Assembly: GCF_016862635.1 (NCBI RefSeq)
Contig: NZ_BONI01000018.1
Coordinates: 62,001-126,000, forward strand
DNA length: 64,000 nucleotides
DNA from: Catellatospora coxensis
GTDB taxonomy: Bacteria; Actinomycetota; Actinomycetes; Mycobacteriales; Micromonosporaceae
Direction of reading: 5' to 3'
The first letter of the stretch is position 1, and each line of letters begins with the position of its first letter. Positions 16,634 through 25,389 of the stretch are shown here, one piece after another. Below the pieces are notes generated by a model that was given only the letters and a program-made list of their open reading frames with translations, had not been told where the DNA came from and ran no database searches. Position numbers and translations under genes: made by a program.

Positions 16634-16840
16634 ATGTCGGCGCTGGACACGCTTGCCGGAGCGATCGCGGGCCTGGCCCTCGGCGTTCTCGCCGGCCTGT
16701 GGTCGGCGCGCCGGCGCCGCAGGGCCGCCCCGCCCGCCGACGAGGTGCCCCTCACCTGGTGCGGCAACTGCGGCCAGCCGACCGCCGCGCTGTGCCACGA
16801 GCACAAACGGCAGGCCGCGGGCCACCGCCCGGACTACTGA
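16634..16840 (+). CDS. Small single-pass membrane protein with Cys motifs
   Basis: A 68-aa protein with one N-terminal hydrophobic helix (LAGAIAGLALGVLAGLW), an Arg-rich stop-transfer stretch (SARRRRRA), and a cytosolic tail containing WCGNCGQPTAALCHEH, whose CxxC plus C-x-H could bind zinc. CGGAGG precedes the ATG at normal spacing and codon bias is strong, so it is likely real although short. No family is recognised. It is divergent from the HTH-TPR gene and its last 7 bp overlap the convergent hypothetical gene. Confidence 0.6.
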   Translation: MSALDTLAGAIAGLALGVLAGLWSARRRRRAAPPADEVPLTWCGNCGQPTAALCHEHKRQAAGHRPDY

Positions 16841-17175
16841 GCCTCGGACGCCGGTCGTACGGCGCGGGGACGCCGACCCGTCACCCGCCGGGGCCAGCCG
16901 ACGAGCGGGTGATGGGTGATCCCGCCGTCGAGGCGCTCGACGACCACGCCGTACTCGTCGGTCCACATCGACTCGCCCTGCCACAGGAACAGCGGCTTCT
17001 CCAGCTGCTGCGGGCTGCAGCTGTTCACCTCGTACCCGAACTCGCTGATCATGAGATTTCGCGGTGCGACCACGCGCCCGCGCGCATCGAAGTCGATCTG
17101 CATCGGGTCATGGTCCCACCGGCCGGCGGCAGGCTCGACAGGGTTTTCGGGCCGGGTGCGGGTCACGAATGTCAT
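16834..17175 (-). CDS. Small hypothetical protein
   Basis: A 113-aa product if the ATG at 17175 is used; an internal ATG (MQIDFDARG) is an alternative start. The middle holds MISEFGYEVNSCSPQQLEKPLFLWQGESMWTD-like sequence with normal actinobacterial codon bias, and the C terminus is basic. No domain is recognised and no membrane segment is seen. The open frame extends further upstream but would then run into the signal-peptide coding region of the divergent serine hydrolase, which I consider unlikely. Its end overlaps the 68-aa membrane protein gene by 7 bp. Confidence 0.55.
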   Translation of the reverse strand: MTFVTRTRPENPVEPAAGRWDHDPMQIDFDARGRVVAPRNLMISEFGYEVNSCSPQQLEKPLFLWQGESMWTDEYGVVVERLDGGITHHPLVGWPRRVTGRRPRAVRPASEAQ

Positions 17176-17284
17176 GACCAGGCAAAACGAACCGACGTCC
17201 GGAATTACGATGGACGGGTTCGGGTGCCGTCGACGGTCAGGCGCAACGGGCGTTTCCGGCACGGAGTCCACGACGAGAGCCGTG

Positions 17285-18679
17285 ATGGCGATGTTGAGGC
17301 GTACTCGGGCGGTCGGTCGCAGCGGCAGGCCGTGGTCACCGGCCCCGGGCGCGCGCCTGGCGTGCGCGGCGGCGCTGGTCGTGAGCTGGTCCGTGGCGGC
17401 CGTGTCGCCCGATGCGGCCCGGTCGGCCGGCCCGTCGGCCGTCGCCCCCGGCACGCAGGCCTGTGCCCCGCCGGTCGCGGGAGCCGCACCGTCACCGGGG
17501 GGATCCGTGCTGAAGCAGCTCGACCAGGCGTCCCTGCAGGCCGCCGTCGACACCGCCGCCAAGCAGATGCTGGTCCCCGGGGCCGTGGTGCTGGTATGCA
17601 CGCCGCAGGGCGCCACCACGGTGCTGTCGGGCACCCTGCAGCGGGGCGCTCAGACGCCGCCTGCCACGGGCACGCACTTCCGGATCGGCTCGAACACAAA
17701 GACCATGACCGCGGCGACGGTGCTGCTGCTGGCCCAGGAGGGCAGACTCAAGCTCAGCGACCCGATCTCGAGGTACGTCCCGGACGTGCCCGACGGTGAC
17801 GACATCACCATCGAGCAGCTGCTGAAGATGCGCAGCGGGCTGTACAACTACACGGACGCGCCGGAGTTCTCGGCGATGCTGGACGCGGACCTGGCGAAGG
17901 TGTGGACGCCGCAGGAGACGCTGGCCATCGCGTTCCGGCACCCGCCGAACTTCGCGCCGGGCGCGGAGTACGAATACTGCAACACCAACTACACCCTGCT
18001 CGGGCTGGTCGCGGAGAAGGTCGGCGGCGGCCCGCTGGGCGGGCAGTTCCAGCAGCGGCTGTACGGCCCGCTGGGGCTGGACCAGACCTCGCTGCCCGCG
18101 CCCGAGGACGCCGCCATCCCGGACCCCGGCTCGCGCGGTTACCTCTACGGCGGCTCGTCCCACGCGATGACCGACGAGCCGTACCCGGCGGACATGCAGG
18201 CCGCCATGCGGGACGGCACGCTCGCGCCGATCGACTACACGAACCAGAACCCGTCGTACGCGACCGCCGCGGGAGGGGCGATCTCCACGGCCGAGAACCT
18301 CGCCACCTGGATCAAGTCACTGGTCACCGGCAGGGTCTTCGACGCCGGTATGCAGCAGCGGTGGCTGGACAGCCTCCAGGCCCAGAACCCGGACGCGGGG
18401 CCCGACGGGCAGCAGTACGGGTACGGCATCGTGTACCAGCAGGTCGCGCCGAACGTCGGCCTGCACTTCCACGGCGGCGAGATGCCGGGCTTCAACTCGT
18501 TCATGGCCCATGACCTGGCCAACGACGTGACGATGGTGATCTGGACGAACCTGACGGTCGACCCGGACAGCCGCCCCACGGCGAACGCCCTGGTGCCGAC
18601 GGTCCTCAACCAGGTCTATGCCGGCCTCGATCTGCCGACCACGCCCGCCCCGACCCCGGCACCCAGCCCGACCAGCTGA
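17285..18679 (+). CDS. Secreted serine hydrolase (D-Ala-D-Ala carboxypeptidase/beta-lactamase family)
   Basis: A 464-aa exported S12-family hydrolase. The N terminus (MAMLRRTRAVGRSG then LACAAALVVSWSVAAV) is a long signal peptide. Catalytic boxes are SNTK in HFRIGSNTKTMTA, YCN in YEYCNTNYTLLG, and HGG in LHFHGGEMPGF; the C terminus is a Pro/Thr-rich tail, perhaps wall-spanning. It likely acts on peptidoglycan peptides or other D-amino-acid substrates outside the cell. It is a paralogue of the unexported gene at 9742 but not adjacent to it. A perfect hairpin follows 20 bp after the stop. Confidence 0.9.
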   Translation: MAMLRRTRAVGRSGRPWSPAPGARLACAAALVVSWSVAAVSPDAARSAGPSAVAPGTQACAPPVAGAAPSPGGSVLKQLDQASLQAAVDTAAKQMLVPGAVVLVCTPQGATTVLSGTLQRGAQTPPATGTHFRIGSNTKTMTAATVLLLAQEGRLKLSDPISRYVPDVPDGDDITIEQLLKMRSGLYNYTDAPEFSAMLDADLAKVWTPQETLAIAFRHPPNFAPGAEYEYCNTNYTLLGLVAEKVGGGPLGGQFQQRLYGPLGLDQTSLPAPEDAAIPDPGSRGYLYGGSSHAMTDEPYPADMQAAMRDGTLAPIDYTNQNPSYATAAGGAISTAENLATWIKSLVTGRVFDAGMQQRWLDSLQAQNPDAGPDGQQYGYGIVYQQVAPNVGLHFHGGEMPGFNSFMAHDLANDVTMVIWTNLTVDPDSRPTANALVPTVLNQVYAGLDLPTTPAPTPAPSPTS

Positions 18680-18699
18680 AACACAGCCCGGATGATGAG

Positions 18700-18742
18700 A
18701 AGGGCACCTTCTACAACGCGGAGCGTTGTAGAAGGTGCCCTT
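18700..18742. terminator. Bidirectional hairpin, AAGGGCACCTT family
   Basis: Arms 18700-18719 and 18723-18742 pair perfectly over 20 bp with a 3-nt loop. It stands between the convergent serine hydrolase and secreted glycosidase genes. The AAGGGCACCTT/AAGGTGCCCTT core recurs at 47619-47668 and 62832-62877. Confidence 0.85.
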
Positions 18743-18749
18743 CCTTGCC

Positions 18750-21700
18750 CTAGGCGAAGGCCTTTACCTCGAGGAGGCCGAGGGAGGCCGTGCCGGTGGC
18801 GGTGAGGGAGACGCGGAGTCTCGTGGTGCTGACCGCGGTGAAGTTGACCGTGTTGTAGCCGTTCTTGGTGAGCGTGTACGAGCTCGCGCCCGGCACGTCC
18901 ACATACGCGCTGCCGTTCCAGTACTGGAGTTTCCAGGACGACGGCATGTCGATGCCCTGCTCGTCGTCGAAGAAGTAGACCTGGGCCTGCTTCACCGACT
19001 GGGCGGAGGACCACTGGATCTCGGCGGTCTGGGTGCCCGTCTCGGGCCAGGTGCCCCAGCGGTTGCCCTGGTTGGTGCCGCCGTAGTTGGAGCTGGTCGG
19101 CTCGTCACCGTTGTTGATCGCCGCGCAGCTCTCCCACGAGGAGGTGTAGGAGCAGACCGCGCTGCCCGACAGGGCGAGGTTGGTCGACACCGGCGGGTCC
19201 GGCGGCTGGACACCGCCCCGGTTGAAGATCTTGATCTCGGTGAGACCGGTCTTCGCCCCGGAGGCGTTGGTCGCCAGCACGCGTACCCGCTGCGCGTTGA
19301 CCGCCGTGAAGGTGGCCACGTTGTAGTTGGCACGCGGTGCGGACGGGCTCTTGACCTGGCTGGACACGTTCACCCAGGCGCTGCCGTTGTAGTACTGGAT
19401 GTCGTACGCCGACGGAGCCCGGTAGGTGCTGGACGCCGGCCGGCTGTCCTTGAAGTACAGCCGGACCTCGTTGAAGGTCTGCGGCGAACCGAAGTTGACC
19501 TCGTACCAGTCCTGGCTGTTGGACGAGCCGCCCGCGCCCCAGTAGGGCTCGTTGATCGGGAAGCCGTCCCGGGCCCCGGCCAGGTTGGTGCCCGAGCCGG
19601 TGAAGGACGCGCTGGCCGTGCCCATGGCCGCCAGGTTGGTGAGGTTGGCGGTCAGGTCGACACCGGCCTTGGCCATGATGTCGGTCATCCGGGCCTCGGA
19701 GTGCACCACCTGGGTCGGGGCCTGCAGGCCCGAGACCGCGGTGTTGAAGGCGACGGTGCCGCTGGTGGTGACCGCGCCCGTGGCCGGGTCCCAGGTGAAC
19801 GGGACCAGGCTGTTGACGGTGGCGACGCGGTTGCCGTTGATGAAGATGGAGTAGCCCTGCGGGATGCCGGTGTAGCGGACCACGCCGTCGGCCGGGTCGT
19901 CCCAGACGATCGACAGGTCGGCGTTGCGGTAGCGCAGGTTGTTGATCGCGAAGTGGGTCCAGCCGATGTTGATCGGCGACAGCTCCACCTTGTTGTCGTT
20001 GCGCGGCCGCAGGCCGGCCACGTCCTCGATCACGGTCCAGTTGCTGGACCCGAGGATGTTGTGGTGGATCCAGGACCGGTACGTGATCGAGCTGCCGTTC
20101 CAGTCGGCCCAGAACTCGTTGGCGTCCGGGTACTGGGTGTTGCCGTTGGGGTACTGCGCCCAGGCGTTCCAGTACAGCAGCTTCTTGTAGTCCTGCGCGG
20201 TCATCCACGAGTTCGGGTAGTTGCGCAGCACCGAGGAGTAGAGCCGGAACTGCACCGTGGAGTTGATGGTGGAGAAGTTGTTCGAGCCGGGCTGGCCCTG
20301 CGCGGCCGCGGCCGCCTTGTCCACCTGGTTGGCCGTGTAGAACGGGAAGATGGGGTACTGCTGCGGGCTGTCGTACAGCCGCAGCGCCTCACGGTAGGTG
20401 GCGGTGTTCGGGATGGCGCCGACCGCGAACGGGTAGTAGTTGTTGATCTCCTTCCACGGGTTGAAGGTCCCGTCCGGGTACCGGTGCTCGAACAGCTGCC
20501 GGCTGGAGTTCCACAGCACGCTGGTGATCGCGTTCTGGATCCGGGTGGCCAGCGTGCGCATCTCGGCGGCCTTGGTGGTGTTGCCGATCGCGTCGTACGC
20601 CTGCGCCGCCGCGAGCGCGCCCGAGTACTGGTAGGCCGACTCGGCCCGGTCCATCCGGCCCGAGCGGTAGTGGAACGACACCGCGTCGGCGTCGTTACCG
20701 GTCAGCGCGCCCCAGTCGTACTCGATGAGCCCGTTGTTGTTGGTGTCGTAGAAGGCCAGCTGGCCCTTGACGTCACCCTCGGAGTACTTGGCGATGTTGC
20801 CCGCGATCGCCGGCTGGCCGCCGTAGATCTGGTAGGCCTTCCACGCCGCCTCGCCGATGTACTGCGTGTAGCTGTTGGACCAGTTCTCCGGGTCGCCCGG
20901 GTTGTCCAGGAAGCGCCCGCCCTTGGAGACCTGCCCGGTCGACAGCACGTTGCCGAACGCGTAGATCGGGTTGCGCAGGTACTTCAGGTCGTCGATGTGC
21001 ATCGGCTGGGTCAGCACGATGGCGTTGTTGTAGCCCAGCACACCCTCGGTCGACGTCGGGAACTGGAACGTCTGCCCCGGGATGTCGGCGTCGAGGTTGT
21101 TGAAGCGCATCAGCCACCAGCGGTAGTAGATGTTCTTCTTGATCGCCGGCTCGGCGACGTCGATGTAGGGCAGGTTCTGCGCCCACCACAGGTTGTACGC
21201 CCGCACGTGGGTCGCGAACGCGGTCGCGTTGCTGTAGCCCGCGTACGCGTTGTACTCCGTCAGCGACGCCGGGATCTCGTTGGTGACGAAGCCCATGACG
21301 ACCTTGGCGGTCACGGTCGCGCCCGCGGCCACGGTCACCGAGCGGTTGAGCCCGCCGCTGGACACGCTGAAGCCGTCACCGGACAGTCTCGGGTACAGCG
21401 TGGTCAGGTTGTTGTACGCGTTGACCTGGCCGGTCAGCTCGCTGCCGCTGCCCGAGGTGGCGAACGGCGAGGTGGCCCGCAGCTGCAGCGTGCTGGAGCT
21501 GGTGCCGTTGTTGGTGATGGAGAAGTTCGCCACGGCGACGTTGTTGTCGGTGATGAACTTCGTCTGGTTGATGGTCAGCGAGCCGCTGGTGTGCACGCTC
21601 TTCCAGTGGCTTGGCGCCTGCCAGCGGGAGTTGACCTGCTCGGTCCAGGTGCCCGGCGTCACCGCGACGGTGAACGCGTTGCCGTTGTTGATGCTCTCCC

Positions 21701-22055
21701 AGTAGGCGGCCTGGCCGGCGAAGCCGAGCGTGCCCGGGGTGTGCGTCTTCATGTACAGCGCACGCCCGCGGGTCATCAGCCAGGTGCCGGCCGGGTCGTT
21801 GCCGGGACGGGCCAGCAGCCGGTCCATCCAGAAGTCGGTGCCGCCCGACTCCGCGTTGTAGATGGCCTGCATCATGTTGCCGCTGGTGTAGGCCACCGGC
21901 GGGGTGGGGATGCTCGGGCCGCTGAACGTGGGGAAGCCGATGGTCTGCGCCGCCATCGCCGGGTTGCTCGCCTGTACGGCGACCACTCCGGCGGCCAGTA
22001 CTGCGGACAGGCCGAGTGCCAGGCTTCTGCGCCGGTGGCGCGAAAGCAGTGGCAT
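18750..22055 (-). CDS. Secreted glycoside hydrolase with (alpha/alpha)6-type domain and two discoidin-like modules
   Basis: A 1101-aa exported enzyme. A basic n-region (LLSRHRRRS), hydrophobic core and AMA cleavage site give a signal peptide of about 35 residues. Residues about 40-700 look like an N-terminal beta-sandwich plus an (alpha/alpha)6 barrel in the MGH1/GH63-like clan (NIYYRWWLMRFNN, ENWSNSYTQYIGEAAWKAYQ, GLIEYDWGALTGNDADAVS, NEFWADWNGSSITYRSW). Two F5/8-type-C (CBM32-like) modules follow, each with YFKD/YFFDD and a WxLQYWNG-type strand. GGAGGT precedes the ATG. It is the last gene of the GH127-transporter operon and probably liberates the oligosaccharide that the transporter imports; the linkage is unknown. 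Confidence 0.83.
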   Translation of the reverse strand: MPLLSRHRRRSLALGLSAVLAAGVVAVQASNPAMAAQTIGFPTFSGPSIPTPPVAYTSGNMMQAIYNAESGGTDFWMDRLLARPGNDPAGTWLMTRGRALYMKTHTPGTLGFAGQAAYWESINNGNAFTVAVTPGTWTEQVNSRWQAPSHWKSVHTSGSLTINQTKFITDNNVAVANFSITNNGTSSSTLQLRATSPFATSGSGSELTGQVNAYNNLTTLYPRLSGDGFSVSSGGLNRSVTVAAGATVTAKVVMGFVTNEIPASLTEYNAYAGYSNATAFATHVRAYNLWWAQNLPYIDVAEPAIKKNIYYRWWLMRFNNLDADIPGQTFQFPTSTEGVLGYNNAIVLTQPMHIDDLKYLRNPIYAFGNVLSTGQVSKGGRFLDNPGDPENWSNSYTQYIGEAAWKAYQIYGGQPAIAGNIAKYSEGDVKGQLAFYDTNNNGLIEYDWGALTGNDADAVSFHYRSGRMDRAESAYQYSGALAAAQAYDAIGNTTKAAEMRTLATRIQNAITSVLWNSSRQLFEHRYPDGTFNPWKEINNYYPFAVGAIPNTATYREALRLYDSPQQYPIFPFYTANQVDKAAAAAQGQPGSNNFSTINSTVQFRLYSSVLRNYPNSWMTAQDYKKLLYWNAWAQYPNGNTQYPDANEFWADWNGSSITYRSWIHHNILGSSNWTVIEDVAGLRPRNDNKVELSPINIGWTHFAINNLRYRNADLSIVWDDPADGVVRYTGIPQGYSIFINGNRVATVNSLVPFTWDPATGAVTTSGTVAFNTAVSGLQAPTQVVHSEARMTDIMAKAGVDLTANLTNLAAMGTASASFTGSGTNLAGARDGFPINEPYWGAGGSSNSQDWYEVNFGSPQTFNEVRLYFKDSRPASSTYRAPSAYDIQYYNGSAWVNVSSQVKSPSAPRANYNVATFTAVNAQRVRVLATNASGAKTGLTEIKIFNRGGVQPPDPPVSTNLALSGSAVCSYTSSWESCAAINNGDEPTSSNYGGTNQGNRWGTWPETGTQTAEIQWSSAQSVKQAQVYFFDDEQGIDMPSSWKLQYWNGSAYVDVPGASSYTLTKNGYNTVNFTAVSTTRLRVSLTATGTASLGLLEVKAFA

Positions 22056-22181
22056 GTTGTTCACCTCCACTTGGGGGACGGTTGGGGGGAACGCGGTGAG
22101 TGTTCGGCGGTGAGAGGTCTGGTGACCCGGCCGCGCCCGCCGGGTAGGCGGGGCGGGCACGGCCGGGGGCTGTCGGGCTGC

Positions 22182-22991
22182 TCAGCCCTTCAGCGCACCC
22201 GAGGTGAACCCCCGGACGTAGCTGCGCTGCATGAAGGCGAACAGCAGGAGGCAGGGCACGGCCATGAAGACCACCCCGGCCTCCAGCGCTGCGTAGTCGA
22301 TGGAGCCGTGGCTGGCGGTGCGCATGTTGACCACGGCCAGGGTGGTCGTGAACCGGTCGGTCGAGTTCAGCAGGATCAGCGGGGCGAAGAACTCGCTCCA
22401 CGAGGTCAGGAACGCGAACAGGCCGACGGTGATCAGGCCCGGCTTCACCGCGGGCAGCATGATCCGGATCAGCGTGGAGACGCTGTTGCAGCCGTCGACC
22501 TGGGCCGACTCCTCCAGCTCGCGGGGCACGGCCTCGAACGAGTTGCGCATCATGAAGATGGAGAACGGTAGCTGGAACATGATCAGCACCAGGCTCAGGC
22601 CGATCAGGCTGTCCTCCAGGCCGATCCAGCCGAGCAGGACGTAGAGCGCGATGAGGATGGTCGCGTACGGCACCATCAGGATCGCCAGGGTGAGCAGGAA
22701 CAGCAGGTCCCGGCCGGGGAAGCGGAACCGGCCGAAGGCGTACCCGCCGAGGGTGGCGACCAGCAGCGTGCCGGCCACGGTCAGCGCGCTGACCGTGATG
22801 CTGTTGACGATGTGGTGCACCCGGATGCCGTTGTCCGAGGTGAACAGGCGGTCGTAGTTCTCCAGCCCGAAGCCGGTGCCGGTGCGCAGCGACGCCCAGC
22901 CGCTCCACAGCAGGGGCGACAGGAACAGGATCGCCAGCGCCGTGCCGGTGACGTAATAGCCCCACCGGCTCGTCAAGGATGACCTGGTCAT
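22182..22991 (-). CDS. Carbohydrate ABC transporter permease, MalG type
   Basis: A 269-aa inner-membrane permease of the CUT1 class with six predicted helices. The EAA loop that docks the ATPase is EESAQVDGCNSVSTLIRIML at about two-thirds of the length, and the closing SYVRGFTSGALKG is typical of MalG-like proteins. The ATG at 22991 lies 11 bp after the MalF-type gene stop. No ATPase gene is present in the locus, so a shared MsiK-like ATPase elsewhere is expected. It forms one operon with the two genes before it and the large glycosidase after it. Confidence 0.93.
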   Translation of the reverse strand: MTRSSLTSRWGYYVTGTALAILFLSPLLWSGWASLRTGTGFGLENYDRLFTSDNGIRVHHIVNSITVSALTVAGTLLVATLGGYAFGRFRFPGRDLLFLLTLAILMVPYATILIALYVLLGWIGLEDSLIGLSLVLIMFQLPFSIFMMRNSFEAVPRELEESAQVDGCNSVSTLIRIMLPAVKPGLITVGLFAFLTSWSEFFAPLILLNSTDRFTTTLAVVNMRTASHGSIDYAALEAGVVFMAVPCLLLFAFMQRSYVRGFTSGALKG

Positions 22992-23002
22992 GGATGCCTC
23001 TC

Positions 23003-23962
23003 CTAGGAGCGCCGGCGCAGCACGCCGAGCTGGATGACGTTGAAGACGACGAGCACGGCCAGCAGCGCGACCGAGATGCCGGCGGCGGAGCCGAGGTCGA
23101 GGCGGATGAACGCCTCCCGGTAGATCACCATGACCAGCGACGTGGTGCTGTTGTCCGGGCCGCCGCGGGTGAGGATCCAGAACTGGTCGAACGCCAGCAG
23201 CGAACCGGTGATCATCATGGTGAGCACCAGGGCGATGGTCGGGCGCATCAGCGGGATGGTGACCCGGCGGAAGGTCTGCCAGCGGCTCGCGCCGTCGATG
23301 CGGGCCGCCTCGTACACCTCCAGCGGGATCGCCTGCAGGCCGGTGAGCAGGATCAGCATGTTGAACCCGGCGAAGCGCCACAGCACCAGCACCATCGCCG
23401 AACCCAGCGCGGACTCCGAGCTGCCGCTGGTCCAGGAGACGTAGCCGTCGATCAGGCCGATCTTGCGGAGCAGGTCGCTGATCGGGCCGATCTCGTCCGA
23501 CAGCAGGCCCAGGAACAGCAGCGAGGCGCTGGCGAAGCCGACGGCCATGGGCAGCAGGAACGCCGTACGCAGGAAGCCGACCCCGCGCCGGCGCTGCTGC
23601 ACCAGCAGGGCCAGCCCGAACGCGACCACGAACAGCAGCACCGTCATCAGCACCGTGTACTTGACGGTGAACCAGACCGCCGAGGCGACCAGCTCGTTGT
23701 CGGCGATGCGGGTGTAGTTGTCGGGCACGTTCATCGTCGGCGCGCCGAGCAGCGGCCACTTGTGCAGCGACATCCAGCCGACCAGCAGCAGCGGCACGAG
23801 GAAGAACAGGCCGACCATGACCGCGGTGGGGGTCGCGTAGAGCGCCCCGAGCAGGGCGCGGCTGCGGGCGGCGCCGCGCCGGAACCGCCGCGGCGGCCGG
23901 GGCGCCTCCGGGGCGGGCAGCGGCCGTGCCGTGCCGCTGCGGGGCGGGGTGAGCGTGGACAT
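23003..23962 (-). CDS. Carbohydrate ABC transporter permease, MalF type
   Basis: A 319-aa CUT1 permease. After a Pro/Arg-rich cytosolic N terminus come about six helices (AVMVGLFFLVPLLLVGWMSL, VLMTVLLFVVAFGLALLV and others). The EAA motif reads YEAARIDGASRWQTFRRVTI and is followed by PLMRPTIALVLTM, both standard. It partners the MalG-type protein 11 bp downstream and the binding protein 71 bp upstream. The start ATG at 23962 is the first in frame with the coding bias. Confidence 0.93.
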   Translation of the reverse strand: MSTLTPPRSGTARPLPAPEAPRPPRRFRRGAARSRALLGALYATPTAVMVGLFFLVPLLLVGWMSLHKWPLLGAPTMNVPDNYTRIADNELVASAVWFTVKYTVLMTVLLFVVAFGLALLVQQRRRGVGFLRTAFLLPMAVGFASASLLFLGLLSDEIGPISDLLRKIGLIDGYVSWTSGSSESALGSAMVLVLWRFAGFNMLILLTGLQAIPLEVYEAARIDGASRWQTFRRVTIPLMRPTIALVLTMMITGSLLAFDQFWILTRGGPDNSTTSLVMVIYREAFIRLDLGSAAGISVALLAVLVVFNVIQLGVLRRRS

Positions 23963-24033
23963 CGCGTCTCCGGGTCGGTGGTCGAGGGTGGCCCGGCCGC
24001 CGAGTGGGGGGTCGGCGGCCGGGCCGGGTCGGG

Positions 24034-25323
24034 TCAGCCTTGCTGGAGTGACTTGGTGATCGCGGTGTTGCCGTCGGCCAGGGACTTGGCGGCGTCACCG
24101 AACAGCGCCCCGCGGACCGTCTGCAGCCAGGGGCTTTGCGGGTCGTTGAAGGAGGCGTTGAAGTTCTTCGCGTACGGCGTCTTGCCCTTGGCGACCAGGC
24201 TGTTGATGAGCACGATGCGCGGGTCGGCCGAGGAGTACTTGTTCGACGCCAGGTCGGTGCGGATCGGCACGCCCTTGTTCTTGGCGATGACCTCGACCTG
24301 GGCCTCGTCGGACATGGTCCAGAGCAGGAAGTCCCAGGCCTGGGCGGCCTTGGTGCTGGTGGCGCCGACGCCCATCGCGTCACCGCCGATGAAGGTGGAG
24401 TCGCCGCCGTCGGGCCCGCTGATCGGAGCGACGCCCATCTTCACGCCCTTCTCCTCGATGAGGCCCAGCCACACCGACGGCCCGGGGGCGATGCCGATCT
24501 TGCCACTCTGCAGCGCGCCGAGCCAGGTCGGACCGGCCTCGTCCTTGGACGCCGGAGCCGCCACGCCCTCGTCGTACAGCGCCCGGTAGAGCGCGAACAC
24601 GTCGGCCATCTCCTTGGAGTCGACCTTGGCGTTCTCGCCCTTGGCGTCGAGCACGTCGCCGCCGGCTCCCCAGACCGAGGGCCAGAAGGTGAACTCGACG
24701 CAGCCGCCGCAGTTGCCGCCGAAGTAGGTGCCGTTCACGTCGCCGCCCAGCTTGTCGATCTTGCGGGCGTGCTCGGCGAACTCCTTCAGCGACGTCGGGC
24801 CCTTCTCCGGGTCCAGGCCGGCCTTGGTGTAGAGGTCCTTGTTGTACAACATCACCGACATGTCGACGGTGTGCGGCACGGCGAAGTTCTTGCCCTCCCA
24901 GGTGCCGGCGTTCAGGTGTCCGGGCGACACCTTGTCCTTCAGGCCGCTGGCCGCCAGGCGCTCGGTCAGGTCGGTCCACAGACCCTGCGAGGCGTACTGC
25001 GCCGCGAACACCACGTCCGCGCCGAACAGGTCGGGCAGCGCCTTCGCGCCGGCCGCGCTGGCCAGCTTCGCCGGGTACTCCTCGTTCGGGTACGAGGTGA
25101 CGGTCACCTTGTTCTTGTGCGTGGCGTTGTACGCGTCGGCGTACGCCTTGGACACCGACTCGGTGGCCGCACGGGTCCACAGCGTGAGCTGCGCACCGTC
25201 GTCGACACCGGCGGTGCCCGACGCGCCGGGAGCCTCCGGGTCGTCGCCGCCGCACGCGGCGACAGCGGTCACCAGCAGGGCCGCCGCCGTGACGGCGAGC
25301 GCCCGAAGTCCTCTAGATCTCAC
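24034..25323 (-). CDS. Extracellular sugar-binding lipoprotein, MalE type
   Basis: A 429-aa family-1 solute-binding protein. The signal peptide ends in the lipobox VAACGG. The mature part begins with AQLTLWTRAATESVSKAYADAYN, the usual first strand and helix, and later shows MLYNKDLYTKAGLDPEKGPTSLKEF and AAQAWDFLLWTMSDEAQ, both characteristic. I place the start at GTG 25323, since AAGGAGAG lies just upstream and overlaps the alternative ATG at 25338. It delivers substrate to the two downstream permeases. The surrounding GH127 and secreted glycosidase point to an arabinose-containing or related oligosaccharide. Confidence 0.92.
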   Translation of the reverse strand: MRSRGLRALAVTAAALLVTAVAACGGDDPEAPGASGTAGVDDGAQLTLWTRAATESVSKAYADAYNATHKNKVTVTSYPNEEYPAKLASAAGAKALPDLFGADVVFAAQYASQGLWTDLTERLAASGLKDKVSPGHLNAGTWEGKNFAVPHTVDMSVMLYNKDLYTKAGLDPEKGPTSLKEFAEHARKIDKLGGDVNGTYFGGNCGGCVEFTFWPSVWGAGGDVLDAKGENAKVDSKEMADVFALYRALYDEGVAAPASKDEAGPTWLGALQSGKIGIAPGPSVWLGLIEEKGVKMGVAPISGPDGGDSTFIGGDAMGVGATSTKAAQAWDFLLWTMSDEAQVEVIAKNKGVPIRTDLASNKYSSADPRIVLINSLVAKGKTPYAKNFNASFNDPQSPWLQTVRGALFGDAAKSLADGNTAITKSLQQG

Positions 25324-25389
25324 AATCTCTCCTTCCATCGGTATGTAGTGGAGCAGTGGAGCGAGGTGCGGTGGTGCGTTCGCGGTGAA

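Noticed and set aside
9742-18679. The two serine hydrolases as a recent tandem duplication
   Set aside because: They are more than 6 kb apart, only one is exported, and similarity is confined to the catalytic boxes, so they are old paralogues or independent members.
18735-22571. Long plus-strand open frame (about 1280 codons) opposite the secreted glycosidase
   Set aside because: No domain, no hydrophobic pattern, Val/Arg/Gly-rich composition; antisense shadow of a gene with clear signal peptide and binding modules.
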